From: an uncultured Lachnospira sp.
GTDB taxonomy: Bacteria > Bacillota > Clostridia > Lachnospirales > Lachnospiraceae
DNA length: 61,404 nucleotides
NCBI GenBank assembly: GCA_910585095.1
Contig: CAJUBU010000010.1
Coordinates: forward strand, 65,733 to 127,136
Direction of reading: 5' to 3'
In this document: positions 41,404-49,270 of the stretch, piece after piece
Numbering within the stretch: position 1 is the stretch's first letter
Layout: each line of letters opens with the position of its first letter
Made by a program: the position numbers and the translations under genes
The notes under the pieces: generated by a model
Database searches by the model: none
Told to the model about the DNA's origin: nothing
What the model saw: the letters and a program-made list of their open reading frames with translations, nothing else

Positions 41404-41625
41404 CACACCAATTCCTTATTGAACGAATCCAATCCCCTGAAATCTATTGACAAACTTATCACATTACAAATCACAAGATATTTCTGTAGATTGAAAATTT
41501 TAATTCAGACAATAAAACCATCGCAAAGTATGGGTTTTACTGCTTTTAATCTTGTACTTTACTAATATTATATACATTAAAAATATTTTAAATATTTTAA
41601 GAAGTATTTTTTTATACCTTATATT

Positions 41626-41653
41626 TAGACAGTATACCAACATTTTATATAAA
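41626..41653 (+). promoter_or_regulatory. Probable sigma-A promoter for rqcH
   Basis: TAGACA (41626-41631) and TATAAA (41648-41653) are 16 bases apart, 127 bases before the start codon. Confidence 0.45.
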
Positions 41654-41780
41654 GTACAAGACATATCATAAAATTTATGCTAAAATAACCTACAATTAAT
41701 TGCAGTTTTATATCTGTGTGCCACCCGATACAAAGCTATAGCAATTAATACACAAAAAACGTGTACACATGGAGGTAATT

Positions 41781-43511
41781 ATGGCACTTGACGGAATTGT
41801 AATTGCTAATATTGCAAAAGAATTAAACGATACGCTGCTTGGCAGCAGAATATATAAAATTGCACAACCTGAAATGGATGAATTATTGATAACATTTAAG
41901 ACAAAAGAAGGACAATATCGCTTAACCCTATCTGCCAATGCCAGTCTGCCATTGGTATGTCTTACAAAAAATAATAAACCAAGTCCTATGACTGCACCTA
42001 ATTTTTGTATGCTTTTAAGAAAACATTTAAATAATGGACGCGTACTATCAATAACACAGCCTGGATTAGAACGAATCCTTGATATTGAAATCGAACATCT
42101 CAATGAAATGGGTGATTTATGCAGCAAACACTTAATTGTTGAAATCATGGGAAAACATAGTAATATTATATTTTGTGACAATAATATTATTCTTGATAGT
42201 ATAAAACATATATCTGCACAGATAAGCTCTGTGCGTGAAGTGCTTCCGGGTAAGCCTTATTTTATCCCTAATACAACGGATAAATTAAATCCTCTCGAAA
42301 CCGATTTACAATCGTTTTGCACAATATTAAAAACATCCTCAACCAGTATTTTTAAAACACTCTATCAAAAATATACAGGAATCAGTCCTCTTGTCTCACA
42401 ACAAATATGTTATGATGCTACTGTCAATCCAGATCATCCTGCAAATATGCTTGATGAAAAAGAACAAATCCATCTGTATCATCTATTTTCTCGTGTGATG
42501 GAATGTGTAAAATCCAATCAATATACACCAAATATATGTTTTGAAAACGATGCACCAAAAGATTTTGCCTCTATTCCATTAAGTATGTTTGATAAAACAA
42601 TATTATATGATTCTATCAGCGAACTAATTACAAATTTTTATTCTAAAAAAGATACCATTACCCGAATACGCCAAAAATCATCAGATTTAAGGAGAATTGT
42701 ATCCAACGCACTTGAGCGTTCTTATAAAAAACAAAGCATTCAAGAAAAACAGATAAAAGACACTGAAAAGCGTGATAAATTTAAAGTTTATGGGGAATTG
42801 ATTAATACTTATGGATATCATATTCCTGAGGGAAGTAAATCATTTAAGGCACTCAACTATTACACCAACGAAGAAATTGAAATTCCGCTTGATACCACTT
42901 TGACTGCTAAGGAAAATGCGGTTCAATACTTTAATAAATACAATAAATTAAAGCGAACCTATGAAGCAGGAAGCAAACAGTTACAAGACACTCAAAATGA
43001 AATTATACACTTAGAGTCTATTGCTACTTCTCTTGATATTGCCACATCAGAAGAAGACTTAATTCAATTAAAACAAGAATTGATTGACTCTGGTTATATT
43101 CATAAAAAAACAAATAACAAGAAAAAAGAAAAAATAACAAGTAAACCATTTCATTATATTTCTTCGGATGGTTTTGATATTTATGTGGGAAAAAATAATT
43201 ATCAAAATGATGAACTAACATTTAAATTTGCCAAAAATGATGATTGGTGGTTTCATGCAAAACAAATGGCAGGTTCCCATGTTATTTTAAAATCAGAAGG
43301 AAAAGAAATTCCTGACAAAACCTTTGAGGAGGCAGCCGCTTTAGCCGCCTACTACTCAAAAGGACAAAATCAGGAAAAAGTCGAAGTTGATTATGTTTTA
43401 AAGAAAGAAGTTAAAAAGCCTGCTGCCGCAAAACCTGGATTTGTCGTTTATTACACCAACTTTTCAATGGTTGCCAGCACGGATATTAGCTGTATAAAAG
43501 AAGCTGATTAA
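41781..43511 (+). CDS. rqcH: Rqc2/RqcH homologue (NFACT protein)
   Basis: A 576-residue NFACT protein. The NFACT-N domain begins MALDGIVIANIAKELNDTLLGSRIYKIAQP, two coiled-coil arms cover about 260-420, and the NFACT-R domain has FDIYVGKNNYQNDELTFKFAKNDDWWFHAKQMAGSHVIL (split, about 463-502). RqcH binds stalled large ribosomal subunits and adds alanine tails in bacterial ribosome quality control; older annotations call it a fibronectin-binding protein. GGAGG lies five bases before the ATG. Its last 48 bases overlap a convergent gene. Confidence 0.93.
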   Translation: MALDGIVIANIAKELNDTLLGSRIYKIAQPEMDELLITFKTKEGQYRLTLSANASLPLVCLTKNNKPSPMTAPNFCMLLRKHLNNGRVLSITQPGLERILDIEIEHLNEMGDLCSKHLIVEIMGKHSNIIFCDNNIILDSIKHISAQISSVREVLPGKPYFIPNTTDKLNPLETDLQSFCTILKTSSTSIFKTLYQKYTGISPLVSQQICYDATVNPDHPANMLDEKEQIHLYHLFSRVMECVKSNQYTPNICFENDAPKDFASIPLSMFDKTILYDSISELITNFYSKKDTITRIRQKSSDLRRIVSNALERSYKKQSIQEKQIKDTEKRDKFKVYGELINTYGYHIPEGSKSFKALNYYTNEEIEIPLDTTLTAKENAVQYFNKYNKLKRTYEAGSKQLQDTQNEIIHLESIATSLDIATSEEDLIQLKQELIDSGYIHKKTNNKKKEKITSKPFHYISSDGFDIYVGKNNYQNDELTFKFAKNDDWWFHAKQMAGSHVILKSEGKEIPDKTFEEAAALAAYYSKGQNQEKVEVDYVLKKEVKKPAAAKPGFVVYYTNFSMVASTDISCIKEAD

Positions 43512-44633
43512 CGCAACCAAATCGGCTGCTGCACAGCCTGCAAATATTGCAGAAAGACTAATAAAATGAAGTCCTATAATGGCTAAAATGCTGATAACAA
43601 AATGTATACTAAGTGTTATCAGTATTTTTTTATGACTATAATCATCTTTCAAGCATACTGCTGTCAATATACTGACGAACACAACATCAAGCGCATACAT
43701 AATCATATAGACCATATTAGAAGCGTCCACCATATCACAAATATGTTCATCAAAAGACAAATATCCAAACAATCGTGGAGGATTTATCATAATAAAAACA
43801 ATCTGTACAATATATGCCAACCCAAAAACAATGCCAATAATTGTTTTATCAATTTGAAATTTGCGGATAAATCGATTGACAAATACAATCATAACAGCTG
43901 ATATCAATACAACGCCTATTAATTTTATATGAAACAATGGCATACCATCAAAATAATGTTCTGTCAAAATTGTATACACTTGTCCATCTTGTTCTTGAAT
44001 GTTTGTAACAGATTTCAATAATATATTTTTTATTATTTCCATAAAAATACAGCCATAAAATACAGGAAGCATCGCAATCAGCCCAGTATGTTTATAAGAA
44101 CTGTTGTATGAATACATCTTTTTTACATTGCTGCTCTTAATAATTAAAATAGCTAAAATGCCAATAACAATAAGAATAATTCCCATAATTACAACTTTTA
44201 TATGAAGTATTCTGTCGCCGTTAGCATAATTGCCCGCTTCATTCAGATAGATATAAGAAGCTGCCTTATGTAATAAAACATTATTTTCTAATATATATAC
44301 CAATACGATATAAATACCTGTCACAATACTACTAATACCACCGCATAAAGCAATAGAAGAAACACCTTTTAATTTTAATAGTAACCCCATTGCACCTATA
44401 ATGGTTGTGTAGAGTGTCAAATCAAATAAAAAGGTATAAATGGTATTTGCTCCATTAAAAAATGCAGCATTATAAGCAGAACCTGCCATATGACTGTATT
44501 CATTATTATTTATCATATCTATGTAATGCTGAAACAATCCTGACTGTGAGCCTAATAATAAAATCAATGCCAGCGCAGCAAGCAATATTGCTGCGCTTGT
44601 TATTCTTATAATGATAATATCTTCTTTTTTCAT
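43464..44633 (-). CDS. Polytopic membrane protein of unknown function
   Basis: I do not recognise this 389-residue protein. It has about nine membrane helices, the first at 10-28, short charged loops (KSSNVKKMYSYNSSYKH, KDDYSHKK) and no enzymatic motif. It starts eight bases after the tyrS stop, with AGGA seven bases before the ATG, so it is likely in the tyrS transcript. Its 3' end overlaps the rqcH 3' end by 48 bases in the opposite direction, and no terminator separates the two convergent genes. Confidence 0.75.
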   Translation of the reverse strand: MKKEDIIIIRITSAAILLAALALILLLGSQSGLFQHYIDMINNNEYSHMAGSAYNAAFFNGANTIYTFLFDLTLYTTIIGAMGLLLKLKGVSSIALCGGISSIVTGIYIVLVYILENNVLLHKAASYIYLNEAGNYANGDRILHIKVVIMGIILIVIGILAILIIKSSNVKKMYSYNSSYKHTGLIAMLPVFYGCIFMEIIKNILLKSVTNIQEQDGQVYTILTEHYFDGMPLFHIKLIGVVLISAVMIVFVNRFIRKFQIDKTIIGIVFGLAYIVQIVFIMINPPRLFGYLSFDEHICDMVDASNMVYMIMYALDVVFVSILTAVCLKDDYSHKKILITLSIHFVISILAIIGLHFISLSAIFAGCAAADLVALISFFYTANIRAGNH

Positions 44634-44641
44634 AAATATTC

Positions 44642-45865
44642 CTATTTTTTCACAGTTACCTTTTTAAAACTCTTTTTACCTTTTTTGACAACAACCCCAT
44701 CTTTAAAAAGCTCTAAAGGAAACTTGTCTTCTATTGAATTTACTCGCTCTCCATTAACGCTGACACCACCCTGCTCTATTGCTCGTCTAGCTTCTGAGCG
44801 AGAAGAAACTAAACCAGCCAAATGCACAATGGATATAATATCAATATTGCCCTCTTTAAATACATCCAAATCAATCTCAACCGATGGCATATTTTCTGAA
44901 TCGCCTCCCGTAAAGATAGATTTTGCAGTCTGTTCTGCCTTTTTTGCATCTTCTTCACTATGGACAAGTTTGGTAAGTTCATATGCCAATATTTCTTTTG
45001 CCTTATTAAGTTGTGCGCCTTCCCAATCCTTCATAGCATCAATTTCTTCTATAGGAACGAATGTAAGCAATCGCATACAATTTAATACATCGGCATCATC
45101 TACATTTCTCCAGTATTGATAAAATTCATAAGGCGTTGTTTTTTCCGGGTCAAGCCACACTGCTCCTTTTTGTGTCTTTCCCATTTTTTTACCTTCTGAA
45201 TTTAACAATAATGTAATGGTCATTGCACTGGCATCTTTGCCTAACTTTCTTCGGATAAGTTCTGTTCCACCAAGCATATTGCTCCATTGATCATCGCCGC
45301 CAAATTGAAGCGTACAGCCATATTTTTGATATAGCATCAAGAAATCATAAGACTGCATAATCATATAATTAAATTCTAAAAAGCTTAACCCTTTTTCCAT
45401 TCGCTGCTTATAGCATTCTGCCCTTAACATATTATTGACTGAAAAACAAGCGCCAACTTCTCTTAATAAATCCACATAATTAAGCTTTAAAAGCCAATCT
45501 GCATTATTGACTATAATAGCCTTTCCATCCGAAAAATCAATAAATTTTTCCATCTGTTTTTTAAAACAATCTACATTATGTTGTATTATTTCTGGTGTCA
45601 TCATCTGACGCATATCCGTTCTTCCAGTAGGGTCGCCAATCATAGCGGTACCGCCGCCAATAAGCACAATTGGTTTATTGCCCGCCATCTGAAGTCTTTT
45701 CATCAAACACAATGCCATAAAATGTCCAACATGAAGACTATCTGCAGTAGGGTCAAAACCAATGTAAAATGTTGCCTTTCCACTATTGATTAAATCTTTA
45801 ATTACGTCCTCGTCTGTAACCTGAGCAATTAAACCTCTGGCTACCAGTTCATCATATACCTTCAT
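44642..45865 (-). CDS. tyrS: Tyrosyl-tRNA synthetase
   Basis: A 407-residue class I synthetase. The HIGH motif is DSLHVGHF (near 41), the KMSKS motif appears as KMGKT (near 228), GGDDQWSNMLGG binds tyrosine and tRNA, and a C-terminal S4 domain (VSSRSEARRAIEQGGVSVNGERV) binds the tRNA. The start MKVYDELVARGLIAQ is six bases after GAGG. No T-box leader is seen; instead a 10-bp long-range stem precedes the start. The upstream frame of 27 codons is leader sequence. Confidence 0.96.
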   Translation of the reverse strand: MKVYDELVARGLIAQVTDEDVIKDLINSGKATFYIGFDPTADSLHVGHFMALCLMKRLQMAGNKPIVLIGGGTAMIGDPTGRTDMRQMMTPEIIQHNVDCFKKQMEKFIDFSDGKAIIVNNADWLLKLNYVDLLREVGACFSVNNMLRAECYKQRMEKGLSFLEFNYMIMQSYDFLMLYQKYGCTLQFGGDDQWSNMLGGTELIRRKLGKDASAMTITLLLNSEGKKMGKTQKGAVWLDPEKTTPYEFYQYWRNVDDADVLNCMRLLTFVPIEEIDAMKDWEGAQLNKAKEILAYELTKLVHSEEDAKKAEQTAKSIFTGGDSENMPSVEIDLDVFKEGNIDIISIVHLAGLVSSRSEARRAIEQGGVSVNGERVNSIEDKFPLELFKDGVVVKKGKKSFKKVTVKK

Positions 45866-45870
45866 TTTTC

Positions 45871-45937
45871 TCCTCATTTCTGCGTTGCTTTTGCACAAAA
45901 AACAAAAAATTCTTACAAGTTTGTGACAAGCAACGCA
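45871..45937 (-). promoter_or_regulatory. Structured leader of tyrS
   Basis: TGCGTTGCTT (45928-45937 in RNA order) and AAGCAACGCA (45881-45890) form a perfect ten-pair stem around a 37-base, T-rich loop; GAAATGAGG and the ATG follow directly. A near-copy of the loop and 3' arm lies at 24229-24290. Confidence 0.55.
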
Positions 45938-45964
45938 CAGACACAAATCTCATATTTGTACGAA

Positions 45965-46438
45965 TTATATAACAACTTTTCTCCTCTTATCACACATCAT
46001 ACATATCAATATGGCTATCAATCCACCTGTTACATCAATCAACACATCTACAACAGAGCCATTTCTGCCAGAAATAAATAACTGGTGCAGTTCATCTGTA
46101 CAAGCATATGCAACAACAATCAAAAAAGCTGCATATTTCGTCCAACGCCACTTTATTTCATCAACAGCAAGTGCAATATATACACTTAACGCAAAAAGCG
46201 CGTACTCTGTCATATGTGCAATTTTTCTTACAGGGGTTTGCATCTGCTCAATCGCATGTTCTCTTCCAATATATTTTATATCAATCAAATGCAGTGCATC
46301 CGCTCCATCTACCAGTACTTCTGCTACTTTATAGCTTAATCCTTTGGATTGTTCCCCATTTTGACCTGAAAACCCAAATATGACAATGGCTAATATCACT
46401 GCTGGAATCCATATCAATATCTTTTTTGCTTTATCCAT
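45965..46438 (-). CDS. VanZ-like family protein
   Basis: A 157-residue membrane protein with four helices. VRKIAHMTEYALFALSVYIAL (about 74-94) and ACTDELHQLFISGRNGSVVDVLIDVTGG (split, about 115-142) are the VanZ family signatures. VanZ confers low-level teicoplanin resistance, but most relatives have no known role. The ATG at 46438 follows GGAG by six bases. It lies between pyk and tyrS. Confidence 0.88.
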   Translation of the reverse strand: MDKAKKILIWIPAVILAIVIFGFSGQNGEQSKGLSYKVAEVLVDGADALHLIDIKYIGREHAIEQMQTPVRKIAHMTEYALFALSVYIALAVDEIKWRWTKYAAFLIVVAYACTDELHQLFISGRNGSVVDVLIDVTGGLIAILICMMCDKRRKVVI

Positions 46439-46456
46439 TATTTTCTCCATATGACA

Positions 46457-46482
46457 GCCTGCTGCAAATACAAACAGCAGGC
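46457..46482 (-). other. Hairpin between pyk and the VanZ-like gene
   Basis: GCCTGCTG and CAGCAGGC form a perfect 8-bp stem around a 10-base loop. No T tract follows on the minus strand, so it is a weak terminator at best. A copy of the TTGATGATGTTAAAT repeat core lies at 46513-46527, again covering a stop codon (pyk). Confidence 0.5.
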
Positions 46483-46522
46483 AAATTTCAACACAGACAA
46501 GTCTAATTCTTCCTTGATGATG

Positions 46523-47953
46523 TTAAATCGTAACAACTCTCATTGTATTTGTCAGCCCCCTCTTTGAAGTTGGTGCTGAGTTGGTGGCAATACCTGCTGA
46601 TACAATAACAACATCCCCCTCACCAATATATCCTGCATTTTCTGCAACCTCAATCGCATGGTCTACAATTTTATCTGTTGACTTTTCAACGGCTGTCTTT
46701 AAAGGTTTTACGCCCCAATATATCTGCATCTTGCGAAGTACATTCTCATATGGCGCACAGCCAATAATTAATGCTTCTGGCTTTAACTTTGAAGTCAATC
46801 TTGCCGTAAAACCAGAAATTGTTGGACACACAATTGCTTTAGCATTTAAAATATCCGCTGTTTGTACCGATGCATTGGCAACAGCACTTGAAATACTCCT
46901 TTTAGTACGTACTTGTACATTGTCAATTCTTCTGCTCACACAGTCTTTTTCTGTCGATTCAGCAATTTTAACCATCATCTTTAACGCTTCAAGAGGATAT
47001 TTTCCATTGGCAGTCTCACCCGATAACATAACAACATCGGTACCATCATATATAGCGTTGGCAACGTCTGTCACCTCTGCCCTTGTAGGACGCGGATTGC
47101 GAATCATGGAATCTAACATCTGTGTTGCTGTGATAACAGGCTTGTAGGCTTCATTGCATTTTCTAATAATATCCTTTTGAATACGTGGAACTTCCTCTGA
47201 TGGAATCTCAACACCCATATCACCTCTTGCAATCATAATGCCGTCAGACACACGGATAATTTCATCAATATTGCGAATCCCCTCTGCATTCTCAATTTTT
47301 GCAATTACTGGAATATCAGCATCATGCGACCACAAAATTTCTTTTATCTCCTGAATACATGCCGCATTACGCACAAACGATGCCGCAATAAAGTCAAATC
47401 CTTGCTCAATTCCAAACAAAATATCTTCTTTATCTTTTTCGGTAATACCAGGCAGACGAATGCTAACATTAGGCACATTGACCCCTTTTGTAGAACCAAG
47501 CTCTCCGCCGTTGACAACAATACATTCAATATCAGTATCCTCAATAATCTTTGTCACTTTCAGTTCAATTAATCCATCATCAATTAATATAAGATTGCCT
47601 TCTGCAATATCCTTAGGCAGTCCAGCATATGTGATATGGTTGATATTTTCGTCACTCTCTACCTCTCTTATGGTCAATGTATATTTTTGACCTTCATTCA
47701 GCGTAATCTTTTTGCCATCTTTAATAACACCTGTTCTAATCTCTGGACCCTTTGTATCCAGCAATGTTGCAATAGGAATATTTAACTCGCTTCTCACACT
47801 GTCAACAAGCTTTAATCGTCCTCCCTGTTCTTCATGATTTCCATGAGAAAAATTAAATCTTGCTATATCCATTCCAGCAAGTGCAAGCTGCTTAATCAGC
47901 TCTCGGTCATTTGTATTAGGACCCATTGTACATATAATCTTTGTTTTTTTCAT
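46523..47953 (-). CDS. pyk: Pyruvate kinase
   Basis: A 476-residue pyruvate kinase, which makes ATP and pyruvate from phosphoenolpyruvate and ADP. Visible are KIICTMGPNTND, GMDIARFNFSHG, the active-site lysine in IPVIAKIENAEGIRNIDEI, GDMGVEIP and MLSGETANGKYP. It lacks the extra C-terminal PEP-utiliser domain found in Bacillus Pyk. GGAGG lies nine bases before the ATG. It follows the rhomboid-like gene by 41 bases and may share its promoter. Confidence 0.97.
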   Translation of the reverse strand: MKKTKIICTMGPNTNDRELIKQLALAGMDIARFNFSHGNHEEQGGRLKLVDSVRSELNIPIATLLDTKGPEIRTGVIKDGKKITLNEGQKYTLTIREVESDENINHITYAGLPKDIAEGNLILIDDGLIELKVTKIIEDTDIECIVVNGGELGSTKGVNVPNVSIRLPGITEKDKEDILFGIEQGFDFIAASFVRNAACIQEIKEILWSHDADIPVIAKIENAEGIRNIDEIIRVSDGIMIARGDMGVEIPSEEVPRIQKDIIRKCNEAYKPVITATQMLDSMIRNPRPTRAEVTDVANAIYDGTDVVMLSGETANGKYPLEALKMMVKIAESTEKDCVSRRIDNVQVRTKRSISSAVANASVQTADILNAKAIVCPTISGFTARLTSKLKPEALIIGCAPYENVLRKMQIYWGVKPLKTAVEKSTDKIVDHAIEVAENAGYIGEGDVVIVSAGIATNSAPTSKRGLTNTMRVVTI

Positions 47954-47994
47954 TAAATCTATCCTCCACTTATAAAAATATTTTTAACATTTTC

Positions 47995-48975
47995 TTATTT
48001 CACATGAATATGTGTATAGAGATGTTCATTACAATATTCTTTTCCGCCTACACACTTAGAACAATATCGAAAAACTAAACTGTCATCATCCAATTCTGTT
48101 CTCTTACAAACAGCACACTGATGTTTTGCACCACTCCTATTTATATAAGGCTTATTGGCACTTTCCCATGTTGTCTTTTCACTGTTGGCATTGTAAAATT
48201 TTTCATTAAAACTTGGACGCTGTTGATTCTTTTGTGCTTTCCTTGCCGTCTTTTGCATTTTTTGATAGTTGCGCTGTGTTGCTGTTCTAGCAGGCTTTTT
48301 AAATGTAATCAGTAAAAAAACAAGGAAGTTTAACATGGATACCAACGCACAGGTTGCATTGACATAACAATAATACACACTTCCTGCTAAAAGCCCCATA
48401 TTATATAATCCATACCAGACAGTCTCTGGCAGTATTGTCACCATAAAGCCGCCGACAATCGTAATCCCAAAAATAATGCCGTCTAAAATACCCAGCCATT
48501 TCATCTTGATAGGCAATACAAAAAATAATAATACCTGTGTATCAGACTGTTCTACCGCAAACGCCATAAAAAGCGCTAAATTAATATAATAGGTAGACAT
48601 TGAAAAGGACTGTCCAAAAATAAAATATATGATAAACGCTGCAATAATATGCAGGATTACCCCGCTAAAATAATAGACATTAAATCGAAAAGCCCCCCAT
48701 ATTCGCTCAAGCACTGTACCAATCATATAATAAAAATACAAGGTAAACAAAATAAAAATCAAACTGTATGACGGGGGCTGTAACATAAATGTAAGCAGTC
48801 TCCATACCTGCCCCCTTAGTATCATTTCCACATCAAGACTTAAATACGCACTATATACATCTGGAAAAAACATAGCCACCGCAAATCCAAGTACATAGAT
48901 ACCTATGATATAATACATCAGATTGTGTATGGCATATTTACCAAATCTGCGTTCTAATTTATCAAACCATTTCAT
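47995..48975 (-). CDS. Rhomboid-like membrane protein without catalytic residues, zinc-ribbon tail
   Basis: A 326-residue protein with six or seven helices. WRLLTFMLQPPSYSLIFILFTLYFYYMIGTVLERIWGAFRFNVYYF (split, about 58-104) matches rhomboid loop 1 and helix 2. The catalytic GxSG of helix 4 is absent, and in NMGLLAGSVYYCY (near 193) the expected catalytic His of the HLGGLLAG motif is Asn. A basic linker (about 225-280) leads to a tail with CAVCKRTE, RYCSKCVGGKEYCNEHLYTHIH, a likely zinc-binding unit. It is thus a predicted pseudoprotease, perhaps derlin-like in action on membrane clients; the role is unknown. Confidence 0.7.
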   Translation of the reverse strand: MKWFDKLERRFGKYAIHNLMYYIIGIYVLGFAVAMFFPDVYSAYLSLDVEMILRGQVWRLLTFMLQPPSYSLIFILFTLYFYYMIGTVLERIWGAFRFNVYYFSGVILHIIAAFIIYFIFGQSFSMSTYYINLALFMAFAVEQSDTQVLLFFVLPIKMKWLGILDGIIFGITIVGGFMVTILPETVWYGLYNMGLLAGSVYYCYVNATCALVSMLNFLVFLLITFKKPARTATQRNYQKMQKTARKAQKNQQRPSFNEKFYNANSEKTTWESANKPYINRSGAKHQCAVCKRTELDDDSLVFRYCSKCVGGKEYCNEHLYTHIHVK

Positions 48976-49095
48976 TAAATTAAATATCCTTTCTTTCTTT
49001 TTTTACATCATGATAAAATAATCATTTTTTACCTATTTATTTTTTTAACGAAATCCTATAATTTACCGCTGTAAAAATTAAAGTAATTAGTATAA

Positions 49096-49124
49096 AGTAT
49101 AAAGAAGTGCATGTTTTTTGTCAA
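49096..49124 (-). promoter_or_regulatory. Sigma-A promoter for the rhomboid-like gene and pyk
   Basis: On the minus strand TTGACA (49119-49124) and TATACT (49096-49101) are 17 bases apart. It lies back to back with the promoter at 49155. Confidence 0.82.
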
Positions 49125-49154
49125 CAATTACATTCCATTAATAAAATTTACAAA

Positions 49155-49183
49155 TTGACCGAGCAAATGATTTGTAATATAAT
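49155..49183 (+). promoter_or_regulatory. Sigma-A promoter for the giant activase gene
   Basis: TTGACC (49155-49160) and TATAAT (49178-49183) are 17 bases apart. The leader to the ATG is about 65 bases. Confidence 0.82.
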
Positions 49184-49243
49184 GTGTCTGTTATATTTCG
49201 ACCTTTTTCGACAAGAACTATAGATTTTAAAAGGAGGCAGCCT

Positions 49244-49270
49244 TTGGCTGAGATATATGAATTCATTTAA
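49244..49270 (+). other. Short TTG frame and hairpin over the activase ribosome binding site
   Basis: AAGGAGG (49231-49237) lies 19 bases before the annotated ATG, too far for normal initiation. Two readings fit: the stem CAGCC-TTT-GGCTG in between shortens the distance, or ribosomes start at TTG 49244, six bases after GGAGG, translate MAEIYEFI and stop at 49270 inside the main gene, coupling its translation. Confidence 0.4.

Larger units (their letters stand above)
41343..41780. other. 438-base divergent gap between yicC and rqcH
   Basis: The gap holds the yicC hairpin leader (41351-41379), a second inverted repeat near 41512-41540 (AAAACCAT against ATGGGTTTT), a TAGACA-16-TATAAA promoter for rqcH, and long AT-rich stretches. 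No gene is convincing; the frame that extends yicC upstream is an artefact of the leader. Confidence 0.4.

Noticed and set aside
41343..41474. N-terminal extension of yicC by 44 codons
   Set aside because: The conserved protein begins MIKSMTGFG and the extension coincides with the structured leader.
45866..45946. N-terminal extension of tyrS and possible T-box riboswitch
   Set aside because: The frame is leader sequence. No T-box features (AGGGTGG-type sequence, specifier stem, terminator/antiterminator pair) could be found.
46581..47147. 188-residue frame opposite pyk
   Set aside because: Antisense shadow of a highly conserved enzyme, without a start signal.
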